64,000 nt of DNA from Rhynchonema sp. JSB1_4 (lineage: Eukaryota; Nematoda; Chromadorea; Monhysterida; Xyalidae): assembly GCA_030248065.1 (NCBI GenBank), contig JASAMV010002479.1, positions 43,012 through 107,011 on the forward strand, given 5' to 3'. The notes beneath the pieces were generated by a model. That model saw nothing but the letters and a program-made list of their open reading frames with translations. It was not told the DNA's origin and searched no databases. Each line of letters starts with the position of its first letter. The first letter of the stretch is position 1. The translations under genes and the position numbers were made by a program. This document shows, in pieces, positions 47,640 to 59,329 of this stretch.

Positions 47640-50279
47640 GACCACAACATGAAGCGCGGTGCGAACAGCATGGACGTGAAACATCAGGTGGTGCAGTGGA
47701 GGAGCGCTACAGACAAGAGGGACAGATTGCTGGATTTGATCACCAAGAATGCAGGTATGGAAGTTACATAGGAGACGGTTTTTGGGTATAATTTCTTTTT
47801 TTGACACTAGGTGGAGGAAGAGCACCCAAGGGTGGAGAATTTTTTTTGGCTGACTGGGATTCACTAACAGCCTGTGTTAATTATTGTTGTTCTCACGCAC
47901 CCGTGATGCTTTTTTGCGAAAATGAGTATTCCGGGTGCCGATTTCCGCGTCAAAACAAAAAGCGCACAAACTGCAGATAAAGGAAACGAAAAGACCCTTG
48001 CCCTTTCAGGCAGCAGTTTGTTGATCTTCGGTCGTTCGCGCTTGGGCGCACAGCGATTGGCTGATTATCTCAATTACAACGGTGTGCACACAAATTGGAT
48101 TATCGGTTGGTGAAATGGGGCGCTCGTCATGCTTCTTGTGGTATCATTCCAGTGCGTGTGTTCTCAAAATCACAATAAGTGCCAGCTTGGTAAACGCGTT
48201 GCACACAACTATACATAGACTCATTGTAGCTTTGCAAAGCACCTTGTTCTCACTAACAGGATGTCCCAGGTGCGAAAGTTCTTCTGGGTTCAATGCAAGA
48301 GTTGGCCATTGCAGGTCCGATGCCTCGTTACGAAAAGTACCATTGGCTCAACACAATGTGCCGTATTGCATCAACTGGCTTTCAAACCGCTGCCATTACA
48401 ATGACTGATGTGGGTAGAACTTTGTTTGGCAATTTTATTGTTGCTAATCGAGTTAACCAACGCACTTGCCGTGTCAGTTTTGGCACTAAGTCAGTGCGCG
48501 CTCAGCTACGGAATTACTTGATTCACACCGTTGACACCAATGATGAAAGCTCTGATAATATCTTGATATTTCTGCAAGCGCGTTGCCTGATCCCTCGGCA
48601 ACTGAAGTCACGTGACCCCTCAGCTAAGGCACGCATGGTGCGCTTCACGGATCCAATCGCGATCCAAGTCTATCGATCAACTACTAATGTTTCAGTACAC
48701 TGCGCAACATTTGAACATGCCACAAGTCGACGTTATCGTACAATACGATTTGGTACCAAACGTGAAAACGTTCGAATTCCGACTTGGATTGTTGCGAAAT
48801 CCGGGTGCGTATGCTGATCATGTTTCCAAACTTTGCAGCATTTCTTTATTGGACGATTGGCCGATGTTAAAATGGCAATATCAAGCAGCTGTTGGGTATA
48901 CCACTCTCTATATCTCTATAGCTGAAGACAACAACTTTTTGGGCTACCCCGTGTTCATCTGATGCATCACCTGAAAACGCGACCCGGGACCAACACTCAC
49001 AATGGACATTTTCGTTTGTGTCAGGCATCATCATTTCGTTTGCCGATGCGGGCAACGCCCATCGATTGGTGCAACACATGCAAGCGTCAGACTTTGATGC
49101 ACCGGTAAGTCTGTCAGGCAGCTGCATTTTGGGATAAGTGGATGTAGTCTGTGCCAGTCGCAGTCTTCATGATAAGTATATGAGTTGGCGCAACGTGGTT
49201 TTGCTTTGTCTTGTTCGACCTTGTTTTCACAGACCGAGGCCACGCGCGTGACCCCAAAAACACTTACGTACAGTTGGTATGAACTGCTTTCCTGATGGCA
49301 TTGACTGTTCAAGCCCTAATAAATACTACAACGCACCACAACATTGGAAAACCAGGGCGTCCCACGCAATTTCGTCAACCCAATATGCCCAAACAACTGC
49401 AATTTCATTCAGATCCCAATGTGGTTGTGCAGACTGGCTGGCTGTGCATCCGAGCGTGTCGGCAAACGCAAAGCACCCGAGACGACTCCATCCAATGGTC
49501 GACCGGTCGACCGGTTGGCTGATGTTTCACTGTTGAATGAGTTTGCACCGTCCATGCAGATAACCTGTTGTGTAATGGTGTGAATTGTGAAACATCAACC
49601 AGTCGCAAGCATGTATACTCTGGCAATTCTTTTGGGAGAAACTTTTCAACCTCGTTGCCTGATCCGTGAAGCACGTTATGCGTGCACTGGCTACAGAAGT
49701 CACGTGACCGCTATAGCCAGTAGTGCACGCATCATGCGCTTTACGGATCAGGCAACGCGGTTGAAAAGTTTCTCCCAAAAGAATTGTCGGAGTATACGTG
49801 CAATGATTCGTTGATGCCTCACGAAACGCGTGACAGAAAATGCGGAACATTAACACACAAAAGTGCCAGGTGGTTGGCGGCAACCGGTTTGTTGGAAAAT
49901 AACTGGATTTTACGTAGCACAACCATGGTGGTTTCAACTGTGCACTTGTCACGTACGTGACTCATCAAGGAACATTTTTTTGATCAAACGGTCCAATTTT
50001 AGCAACAACAATTGTTTTGTGGGCGTAGGTGATGTGGACGTGAAACCGAAGCTCAACAACAACAGCAACAGTGACACACAGGCACCGGTGTTCAAGCGAA
50101 TTAAACTGGAACCCGGGGTGAGTTGGGCTGCACTTTCTGATACAACGCATTTTGTTGGCTTCTGTTGCCCCTAGTGTTTTCCCTATTTTATCAGGTTGAT
50201 CCTGCCAAACCAACCCCACCAACTCCGGTATCGTGTCTTATGCGACAGGTGAAAATTGAAGTCATTGAACTCGACTGAT
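47640..50279 (+). CDS. Degenerate DEAD-box-helicase-like (RecA2) protein with SUMO-type C-terminal motifs, 5' end unclear
   Basis: Pieces on + resemble the C-terminal RecA domain of DEAD-box helicases: VVQWRSATDKRDRLLDLI (about 47682-47754), SSLLIFGRSRLGAQRLADYL then NGVHTNWIIG (48010-48105), an unclear exon near 48260, HLNMPQVDVIVQYDLVPN then FEFRLGLLRNPG (about 48700-48805), and SGIIISFADAGNAHRLV (49024-49105). In active enzymes the 48700 region is motif V/VI (RGLDI..D..INYDLP..., HRIGRTGR). Here the motif VI arginines are replaced (FRLGLLRN), so ATPase function is doubtful. The last exons (about 50028-50117 and 50194-50279) end in KRIKLEPG and QVKIEVIELD. These contain two psi-K-x-E SUMO acceptor-like sites (IKLE, VKIE) and a SUMO-interaction-like VIEL. 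No N-terminal RecA domain seen. Could be a pseudogene. Confidence 0.4.
48577..48655. repeat. Decayed copy of the 181-bp palindromic MITE
   Basis: Shares GCGTTGCCTGATC, GAAGTCACGTGAC, GCACGCAT and GCGC-TTCACGGATC with the copies at 14811 and 49613, but lacks the outer terminal repeats. It is in an intron of the helicase-like gene. Confidence 0.7.
49613..49797. mobile_element. 185-bp palindromic MITE, copy 2
   Basis: Starts GTATACTCTGGCAATTCTTT and ends AGAATTGTCGGAGTATAC, apex TCACGTGA. About 90 percent identical by eye to the copy at 14811-14991. It lies in an intron of the helicase-like gene, 15 bp after a TGAAACATCA decamer. Confidence 0.85.
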
Positions 50280-51554
50280 AAATCGCGATTGAAATTTTTC
50301 TATTGTTTTGCAAAAAACTTTGACTATGTGGTATAATGAGCGTTTTACCTCATTGGCAACATTATTTTTCTGTTCCTCAAGGCACATTGCTCATAACGCG
50401 CGTATCAATGCAATTTTATCCATCAGCTTTGCAGTTTGTGACATTTACAGTACCCATGGTGCATTTATTTTGGTATTTATTCGTAGTGCTTTACTGATAC
50501 ATTCCTCTGTGTGTTTATTGCATGTGAAATTTGGTTTGAGGTGATAATTCTTTTCGCTTGTCGTTGTCTCTGCAGGGTCCCGAGGGTCCTGCAGGGTCAC
50601 TGGTCGCGAGATGAATGACGAGTAAACATATACAAACTCGCACCCCAGCGGTCTTATCACCAACTTTGAAAACCTTGTGAAAATAATGTACTCCAAACGT
50701 GCCGGTTATGCAACAAACAGGTGCACACGAAGTCAAAATTAGCTAGGCCCAAACAAACACAATTTAGGGCCTAGTCCACTCTGAAACTTTTTTGATTTTT
50801 GACATAATTTCTTGCTTTTTTGGTGTGCCTGTTGAACAGAGCGCTCTTTTCTGCTGTTCAGATCGCACAAGCTTCTGCAAAAAGAACGACTGAAAACCAT
50901 CAAGGCTTTCAATGATGGATGCTTGCACCTAGGCTATACTTTACTATGCAATCTTTGCCGCTAAAATCGCCCGGATATTCCAAAAAACCGCTGTTCAAGA
51001 TTTACATATGTACAGTATACAGTCAAGCCGGTTTGTTTTATTATAATCTTAGCCGTTCACGAAATAATCTTGTATTTGCATAACACTTCTCCTGCTTTTT
51101 CTCCGCGGAAAAGTGCGTTTGTTTCATACACAAAACTTGACATGCACTCAAAAAAGACGTGGGTACAAAGGTAGGTATAGTCGAGGGTCGTCCGGAACCT
51201 CATTTCTCTGCACCAACCACTTCTGTTTCGGTCCTAGGTTGATAGATTACTCATTGCAGATAACAATATGTACGTATGTATGAACCGGTTTATGACAGGT
51301 ACTTTGAACGTGCAGACTTCTCAATAGTAAATAACATAACAACATTACAATGTAGTGGTTTGTGTCTATTGTGATCTTGACGTCACGGTTTTTGCGTTGG
51401 TGTGTGTTTGGCTTTGTCACATTCACACTTCCGGTAGAGTGCAAATTGCTCTTTTTTAGCACAAAAGTTATGCAATGCACCAATCGAGAAAACGTGTTCA
51501 TTCATAATACTGCAAAAACCGGCGAAAAGCTATTTGAAGTTCAAAGTGATCAAA
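50280..51554. other. Intergenic region
   Basis: No recognisable gene. Contains a small GC hairpin (GGGTCCCGAGGGTCCTGCAGGGTC at 50577-50600) and short TACAGTATAC motifs near 51010. The last few hundred bases should include the riboflavin transporter promoter. Confidence 0.4.
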
Positions 51555-54187
51555 ATGTGGCGTGAAAAGCTTCTGCCGAATGTGTTGGTGGCGCTGTTTG
51601 GGTCAAGCACATGGTTGATTGTAAACGCAGCTTGGATGCAATTGCCCTTGATGGTCAACGTACTGCCTGAACAATGGTAGGTGTGTTTCATGAGCTTAGA
51701 TGAGTCTCGTATGTCCGGAAACATGGCAATGACTTGATAGATACATGGTATCCATTGCATCACTGCTGTGAGTTCACCGCAGTCAAACTTCCAAGGGTGG
51801 GAGTTGCCTTTGTTTCTTCCTAGAATTTTGCTTGACCTCAGGCGGACGTATACATAGACCGCACCCCTCCAAGAAACTAAAAGTAAGTACTTCCAGGAAC
51901 CTGCCCTCCTACCTGTCCCTGATTGTCCAACTTGGCAGTGCAGCAGCACTCATCTTTGGGCTGCTCAACAAATGCAGCACAAGATTTCGCCAATGGGACA
52001 AAACATGGCTGATTATTGTGTGGATGACCATAGCTGTCGGGTTGACTGTGGCACTCAGTTTTGTCTGGATGAGAACTGCTGTCGTTGCTGGACAGGTTCG
52101 TTTTTATCATTGATTAACTTACATATTGGAAAGGAGTCCGACCGAGGCATCCACGTGGGGTTTGTTTTCTTTTGTTGTGGCTTTGGAACGGTCATGGTTG
52201 ATACGGCACGCATTCTTATGGTTTGACTCAAGTCCAATGTGAGTAGCACAGCACTGCGAATTTCCATTGCCCCACTTCGACCTGCTTTCACAAATGGGCG
52301 ATGCACCACATGGTCAACTGGTGTCCCAGCAATCACACACACGCAACCATCTAAAAATACTGCGGCCTTCGTGCCAATTTCTTGATATCATGCCCATCGG
52401 CGGTGGAGCGGACACACTAGTTCAGTGGCGCTTCCAATCAGTTCCAATATCCTTGCCCAACCACCACCAAGTGCCCTCTCCATTGCAGCTGCACAGTGTC
52501 TGGCTGTTCGTCCTATTCCTGCTGTTGTCCATGTACAGTTGCACCACCGATCTATTGTATCTGCCGCATGTCGCTGTGTTCGACTCATATCTCATCACCA
52601 CCTACTTTGTTGGCATGGGATTCAGTGCATTGGTGCCAAGTGTGCTCGCCTTGATTCAGGGTGAGACAATTGGTGTTTTTTGGTCGAACTGCATTGAACA
52701 GCGGGTCGTATGTGTTTTTCGGGACACTGCATGGCTACCTGGTGCATTGGCACTGACGATCACGCGGTGTTCTGCCCGTCTCTGAAAACTAAAGAACACG
52801 ATGCACAACCATAATTATTGTTGTTCATGAAAACTTGTTATATCTGACATGTGGGAATTGTGCGAATGCAGATTATATTTCCAATCCGACCATATCCTGA
52901 TGTTTCAAGGTGTCGGCCATCAAACGTGCGTGCCCATTCCCAACAATCACACCAGCAATGATACCGTGCAGAAATACAAAACTGTGAATCAACCAGCCAG
53001 ATTCAGTGTGCAGACATATTTCATGTTGGTTGTGTTTGTGATTACGGAAGCAATCTTTTCTCCAAAACTCAAGTGTCGCTATTATTTTCCAGCTGCATCT
53101 CCTTCTGGCTGCTGCTGGCGTGCATCGCATTTATCTGGCTGTCAGTTAGGAGGCGACAAAACCAGGTTTCACACGAAAAGGCATCACCGGCGATTATCGA
53201 TGTCGATGGGGGCTCAAGCGCGGAAACGTCGCGAAGGTTGATTGGCTGACGGATTGACTGTCCAAACCCACACATTTACACGTAATGTTCCAGCCCAACA
53301 CCAGCCCCTGATCCGAACCGTCTTGGTACCGGAGCGTTTCTGCTGCTGTTGTTCATAACGGCGTGGTGTTGTGCGTGGATGAACGCTGTGCTGCCTGCCA
53401 TTCAGATATACGCGTGTCTGCCCTATGGACACATGGTCTATCATTTAGCGTAAGTTTGAGCAGGAACCTGTGTCATTCTCAGGAGGGCAGGAGGTTCACA
53501 CGGATGAGGTGCCGTAAACTTCAACCTCACACTGTGCAGATCGGATTGGTTTTGCCTTCGGCACCTTTTTGATTAACGGATATTCAGAAGGTCACGGATG
53601 CCACTATTTTGTTAGACCACCAGGGTAAAACTTACCGACGATTCACATGCATTCAAGCAATTGTTTCAGCCTGACCCTGAGCAACGTTGCCAACCCAGTG
53701 GCCTGTCTACTGCCCATCTGGCTGGCAATCAAACGAACCTCCCTTCTGATCGGGTTGACCCTGGTTGTCACCCTTGATTGTGTCTACATTGTCGTGCTTG
53801 CCTTCATGTCACCCACACCACCGATGCATCACGGCTGGCTGGGTGGCGCTATTGCGGTTGGTTGGGGTGTGAGCCACTTTTCGGGTTTTCTGTCGGGTTT
53901 TGTTACTCTTAGCCATTACACATTGCACCCACAAATTTTCTTGTTTGGTCAAATGGTGACCCTTATCATTACAGGTCATCAGCAACATGTTGGCAATCGG
54001 CAGCCTTGCCTACCTTCGCACGATGGTCGCATCGCAACTGCGTCAATGTGCCGGTGACAGCAAGACACGTTTGTTCTGGTGTGGTGTCAGCACACAGCTG
54101 GGCTCGATGCTCGGTGCTGCACTCATGTTCCCAGCTGTCAACGTACTCAAACTGTTCACTATGGCCGATGCTTGTAATAGAGCTTGA
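51555..54187 (+). CDS. Riboflavin transporter, SLC52A (RFVT) family
   Basis: Plasma-membrane carrier taking up vitamin B2. Exons: 51555-51676, 51897-52095, 52489-52660, 52910-53024, 53093-53236, 53294-53449, 53670-53856, 53975-54187, giving 435 aa. All splice phases agree, and length fits the family (about 445-470 aa). Family signatures are dense: FGSSTWLIVNAAWMQLPLMV at the N-terminus, LPSYLSLIVQLGSAAALI, YLPHVAVFDSYLITTYFVG, AVLPAIQIYACLPYGHMVYH, TLSNVANPVACLLPIWLA, and the C-terminal LFWCGVSTQLGSMLGAALMF then PAVNVLKLF and C near the stop. About 11 hydrophobic segments are expected, with the long hydrophilic loop after segment 6 (RRRQNQVSHEKASPAIID). Nothing suggests loss of function. The acceptor of exon 4 is the decamer TGATGTTTCA followed by AG. 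Confidence 0.93.
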
Positions 54188-54941
54188 TGAAACATTAGGT
54201 TGCTAACGGGAGGCGAAATGCGTTGGCACCCCATGTTTACATATGGTACTTGCAAGCATACATATGTACATACATACAGTACATATAGGTACTGATAAGT
54301 TTCATGTTATGTCGCCACCCACACGTGCACTATAGCTTTGTATTCGTGAATATACTGTACCGTGTACTATTACGATATGACGAGCTTTATCGGCTTCTGT
54401 GCTCATTTTTGTGTCTGTATACAATGTTGTGTTGTTTTCAAGCCTTGTGTATTTGATTGATGACGGGTTTGAAGCGAGCTTACCGATAACAAAATTTATC
54501 GAAATCAAAGCTTCTGAACACTAAAGACAAACATGTTCGGATGAAGCATCTGCGTCGGTGAAAAGCATTGATAATGAATGGTCTCCATTGGTTCAGGTGA
54601 GAACAGATGACAAAAATGAACAATAGTGCAAGCCCAAAACATGTGTGGCACTGTCCTATACGCAATAACGAAACGGCCAACGAAAACGTGCTGTACAATC
54701 AGATATCGTCACATAAAGAAAATCTCAACCTCGTAAAATCCATGTCCTCTGACGAAAACAAGCGACACACACACAAGGCTCACAGTAAATCCAAGAAAAT
54801 TTTTTTCAAGAAAAAAAACTTTCAAAGGCATTCTGGAATGCGATCTATCATTGCAAACAAAGAAACACAAGTGAAATAAAAAACCAACCAACAAATTGTA
54901 ATTTTGTAAACTGTCCGGTGTTTGTATAGAGACCCTTCAGG
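54188..54941. other. Intergenic, downstream of the riboflavin transporter
   Basis: Contains the transporter 3' UTR and a TACATA-rich patch at 54240-54295 (CATATGTACATACATACAG). A 90-codon basic, Lys-rich plus-strand ORF at 54607-54879 has no family signal and is probably chance. Confidence 0.4.
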
Positions 54942-55656
54942 CAGGGCTGGGCAAAAAAAAAACAAAAAAAATTAAAAAAACACCTGTTAAAAAAAAAAGG
55001 GGATAAAAAAAAAAAAAAAAAAAAAAGGGGGGGGGAAAAAAAAATAAAAAAAAAAAAAAAAGGCCCCCTTGCGGACAAAAAAAAGGGAAATTTCCCCCGG
55101 GGGGGATGGTTTCTTCACAAAAGTGCGTGCGGCGCTTGTTTTTCACACCTTGGCGCCTCTGAAAGCGTTTACCATGTGCCTTGATGTAAAGCATAAGGTA
55201 CACGTGTTTCTTTCGTCAGTGGTTCACGGATGACGAGTTTCATCAGAGCAATCAAAGTTGTTTAGACAACCAATATTCAGGACAAACAGCAAAATATATC
55301 TGGTTTCTGTATGGGCAACCTACGTTATCACGTAAATATACCTCATTTGGTCATCTCTGATGCACACATGCAGAAGCAGCAAAAGACGGAACATCGGTCA
55401 GTGGCCCACTTGGGCTTCAGGCCCCATCGGTTGCTGGAAGGGCACAAATATAACACAGGAAAACCCGCCAATAAGTCACATTCAGCAAGTAAGATTGCTC
55501 ATCGTGTATTTTATCAGCCATTTTTTGCATTCATCTTTTATTTTTGCAAAAAATTGAATCATGTTTTGCCATCTTCGAAAATTTAAAAAAAATATTTTTA
55601 TTTAAAAAATATTTTTTTTGAAATTTTCATTTAAAAAATATTTTTTTCCAACCCTG
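54942..55656. mobile_element. hAT-type MITE, 715 bp, with low-complexity core
   Basis: Ends CAGGGCTGGGCAAAAAAA and CCAACCCTG, the same family as the element at 15819-16325. The flanking 8-bp target sites are CCTTCAGG (54934-54941) and CCTTCGGG (55657-55664), 7 of 8 identical. Positions 54953-55110 are long A and G homopolymers, which may reflect poor sequence quality. The interior has no transposase. Confidence 0.8.
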
Positions 55657-56288
55657 CCTTCGGGCACCAATAATTATTTGTTCAACATAAAAAATATGAC
55701 ACTTCAATTGGAGACAAAAACACGAAATATATCAAACAGATGACATTTCAATTGGGATAGATTTTTTGATTGCAAGTCGAAATATTGAAATAATGGTGGA
55801 TCAATATCAGTATTTTATATCAGCTTTTACATAGGTTACTTTAACTTACGCCACAGTCACGCCAGAAAATACTGACATGCTTATTTGCTCGGTTCGTCAG
55901 AGACATTGTTTGATAAAAGAAAACTAAGCGACTAGACTAAATTTCAGTTTTTCATAATTCGTCCGATTATCTTTCGAGTTCCGACTGCAATAGATAATAA
56001 AGTGCTCGTGATCCATTGTCTATCAAAAGATTGACTAGAAATCGATTGAATCCTGGAGCGGACGGTTGTTCCGCCTGGTAGAGTGCCTATGAAGCTTTGC
56101 CCACAAAAAATAGACACTTCTCTTTAACAGAAGCCGAATAAGACCCTTGAGGCTTGTTTGGGATACGGTTCGGAATTCAGAATTCAAAAATAAATATAAT
56201 TTTCCAAGTAACTCCCGAATAAGCCCATCAAACAACACCGAAAACATCCGCTTATTATTCGGAATTGTCAGATATATTCTTAACGGTC
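55657..56288. other. Intergenic, A/T-rich
   Basis: No gene recognised. Should include the 3' UTR of the minus-strand lectin gene that ends at 56289. Confidence 0.4.
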
Positions 56289-57989
56289 CTAGACGACAAA
56301 GTTGCGACTTCCCACAGAAATCATGTCCCAAATCTCATAGTCGCCGCCAGCAGTCACGTTCGTCAGGGCAGCTGCCGCGCTCGACGACAAATGACAAGTC
56401 GTCAACGTGGCACTGTGGCTGAACGATTGGCACCAATCCTGGTTGACGCCGCAGTACTGGCCTGCGAGAATTTTAATTAAAGTCTATGAAGAAACATTTT
56501 AAAACAAACTGTTTCTCCTTGTGAAGCACTCAAAAGGCACAGACCACAATCCCGCATAGATCCGGTATTGTTGAACGTTGCATATGGGCTGGCGTCCCGT
56601 GCACTGGTCAAACGACGTTTTGCGTAGACATTTTTCGGACAAGCGGTTTTATCATTGTTGACGGCTAAAAAGATACGGTAAGTGGCCTTCTTATCACCAC
56701 ATTACACAAAAGTGCCTAAAAAGGGAGAAGTTATAAACGAACGAGGGAATTGGTTCGGTACACACGTGTAGTTGTATTTGGGCAGCGTTGGCAGACAGGT
56801 CAAGCCGGACGGGCACGTCACATTCACACACGGGTCTTCGCCTTCAAGATACCATAAAATGATCGGAACCAAAATGAAGGTCGCAACCAACTCTAACGCG
56901 AAAATCGCTAACGATATTCACAGACGACTTGATAGGTTTCGTTACACCAAACATCCCGCATTCCGTAGCCCGGTGGTTGAGAGAACATCAAAACGACACA
57001 CGTTTGTCCGGGCGGTGAATCGTTCGGATCGCCTGTGCGGGGTGCAACTCTCGGAAGTGGGTATATTCAGCAAAACGTTCTGAGGGTAGCAGCAGGCAAA
57101 CAAAGGATTTGGTTCGTTATCCAATACAGCGCAGGTATGTACTGTAACCTACATACTTACCCCATGCGGGAAACCAGTTTTCGGTTCCATCAAACTCGCT
57201 GGCTAGAACGTCCGATGTTTGATTGTCGCCCCAATAGAACCCGTTGGCGGGCTCGAAGCTCGTGTCGACTTGGTAGCCGGACGTGTAGAAATGACCACTC
57301 ATGTCATCCGGCTTCTGAATGTCAACAGAAACCGATGCTAATGTTCTCGCAACTGCGCCACAGACCGATTTGACTATCGATTTGGCGGCTTACATTCATG
57401 TGGTCAACGAACGTCGTCAACACTCATAGTCAACGCAGCACAATGTCATGTAGCCTTAGGCTTGCTTTGGCTTGATTGCGTTGACGTCTAGCGTTAACCA
57501 TTTGCATCGACAGCCAAACAATAAGCTGGATCGGTTCTGTCATGCTCAAGTGTAACGTGCGTGAATCTTGAATGCATGAGAATTCGAGTGTCCAGCGCAA
57601 AGTACGGTAGATTTTTATCTGGCTGTAATGCGACTTGCGCCAGAAGTCTGCACGTGAAGAAGGCAGGATGGAACTGGGTTGCCGGATATACAGATCGGGA
57701 ACCGCCAGAACCGGAACTAAACACGGTGAATACCAACACATCCTTAACTCACCACAAGATTGTCAACCACAGCATACTGCGTTACGTTATCAATGACGGC
57801 CGGGAGTCTCCATTTGGTGTATCCTCCAGCAGTCAATGTTTCGCAGTAAGACTTTGCCGCCTGGTAGTTGAAGAAAGCATATCCTTGAGCGAACTCATAT
57901 AAGAAGCATGCGTTGTCAACGAAGTAGGTGCGGTATTGGCTGTGAAGCGGTAGGGATGGGATGTTGAGGCAATCCGCGCTTAGGGACGC
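56289..57989 (-). CDS. C-type-lectin-like extracellular protein, 5' partial
   Basis: Exons on -: 57989-57753 (DCLNIPSLPLHSQYRTYFVD, CFLYEFAQGYAFFNYQAAKS then YCETLTAGGYTKWRLP: the first half of a C-type lectin fold), about 57705-57497, 57303-57162 (YTSGYQVDTS, NGFYWGDNQ, ENWFPAWG: second half), 57125-56940 (FACCYPQNVLL), 56840-56755 (EDPCVNVTCPSGLTCLPTL, EGF-like/short Cys motif), 56665-56530 (TACPKNVYAKRRLT) and 56463-56289 (YCGVNQDWCQSFSHSATLTT, ending DYEIWDMIS... stop). The piece at 57705-57497 between the two lectin halves is an insertion or a mis-assigned exon. No signal peptide seen; the first exon must lie above 57989. The carbohydrate-binding EPN/QPD motif is not visible, so sugar binding is uncertain. 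Paralogous in type to the + strand lectin at 59330. Confidence 0.6.
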
Positions 57990-59329
57990 TGCAATGTTGT
58001 TGGAAGATGTTTACGCCGTATTGTTTAAAATACAAATTCTTGAGAGCTCCTTACCATCTGCGAAGTTATCCAGAAGGCATAACAAATAGGGAAGGGTTTG
58101 CAGCAAGATTTTTATCCACATTTTTTGATACGCTACAAACAACGCTTTCTTGCATGGAGCTGCGAAGCCGATACTTTTGCACCGTGATGTGCAAACTTAC
58201 AAAGGTATTAGTTTCACCAACTCTGTTTATCAAACAGTGCTTGGACCGCACATTGACACCTATCCTAATGTGGTTTGCTTATTTGTGCATTGTGGTCGAC
58301 CTGCATAGCGGCGAAATTACGGCCGGCAGTAATCTGCGACAAGAGATTCCGTGTGTTTTGATATACTCGATTTATTGGTCACTTTTTGTCCCTACTTTTT
58401 GTCGTGCAAACACCAGACTACTGTAATAACATCCGAGTGCTTTGCAAACTGTGGGAGTCACGTAATGGAGGAGGCATGGTTTGTCAACAAGTACTGCGTT
58501 TGTTTTGATGCCGCATCCATGGATACTACGGTCAAACATTGTGTGAGTGCGATTTGGCAAACGATATTGGGCCCCCAAAGCATTCAGCATTGTTGTAATT
58601 CGAGGTGTGTAGCACGACACAGTACGGAAGACACACTGAAGTCACAGTTTTTGGTTCTGTTTTTTTTTGTCAGAAACGACGTTGAGCAACGGGGGAACAC
58701 GTAAACCATTGTCGAGTTTTGCTATTGAGATCGTCCACATTTACATGCCCAGGTGCACAGCTATGAATTTCAAACCGACTGACGACGAAATGTGCTGTTC
58801 TACATTCAGTATGTTCCTGCTTTGGTGTCTGAAAACAGTGCCCGCGATTTTTGCTCTTTATTGATGACGGGTTTTGAAGAGCTCATAAAACTACGACCAG
58901 TTTATTGGTCCTTTCGTTCGGAGAATCAGAAGATTTATGATATCCTGATAAGTTAATCCAGTGTACCAAACAGGATAATTCATGCAAATGTTGAAAAGTG
59001 GCACAGGCTTGAAAGGGTTCCACCGCCGTCGTCAGAGGGGTTTACGATATGCTGTAGGATATGGATTCAATGCTTATTATCACTTTCATCTTGCAGTAAG
59101 CACGGCTCGATATAACGGGCCAATAAATTCATGTCACAATCTCGGGGGAAAACAATAGCAAGCTAACACGTATCTACAACACACGAGAGACACAAACGAA
59201 GTGCTAGAATCTACCGTTCCGAAGTTTCTGGTTTGGCAGCAGGTCCAGGTTTACCTAGGGTAATGTATACATAGATAACCTAGTACATAGCCTCGTATTC
59301 AAAGTGAACGCTTTTGTTAACCCACAAAG
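57990..59329. other. Region between the two lectin genes, no confident gene
   Basis: Several overlapping ORFs of 80-139 codons on both strands at 58007-58864 have cysteines and hydrophobic patches but no family signal or splice-supported model. The region should hold the 5' exon of the minus-strand lectin and the promoter of the plus-strand lectin. Confidence 0.3.
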
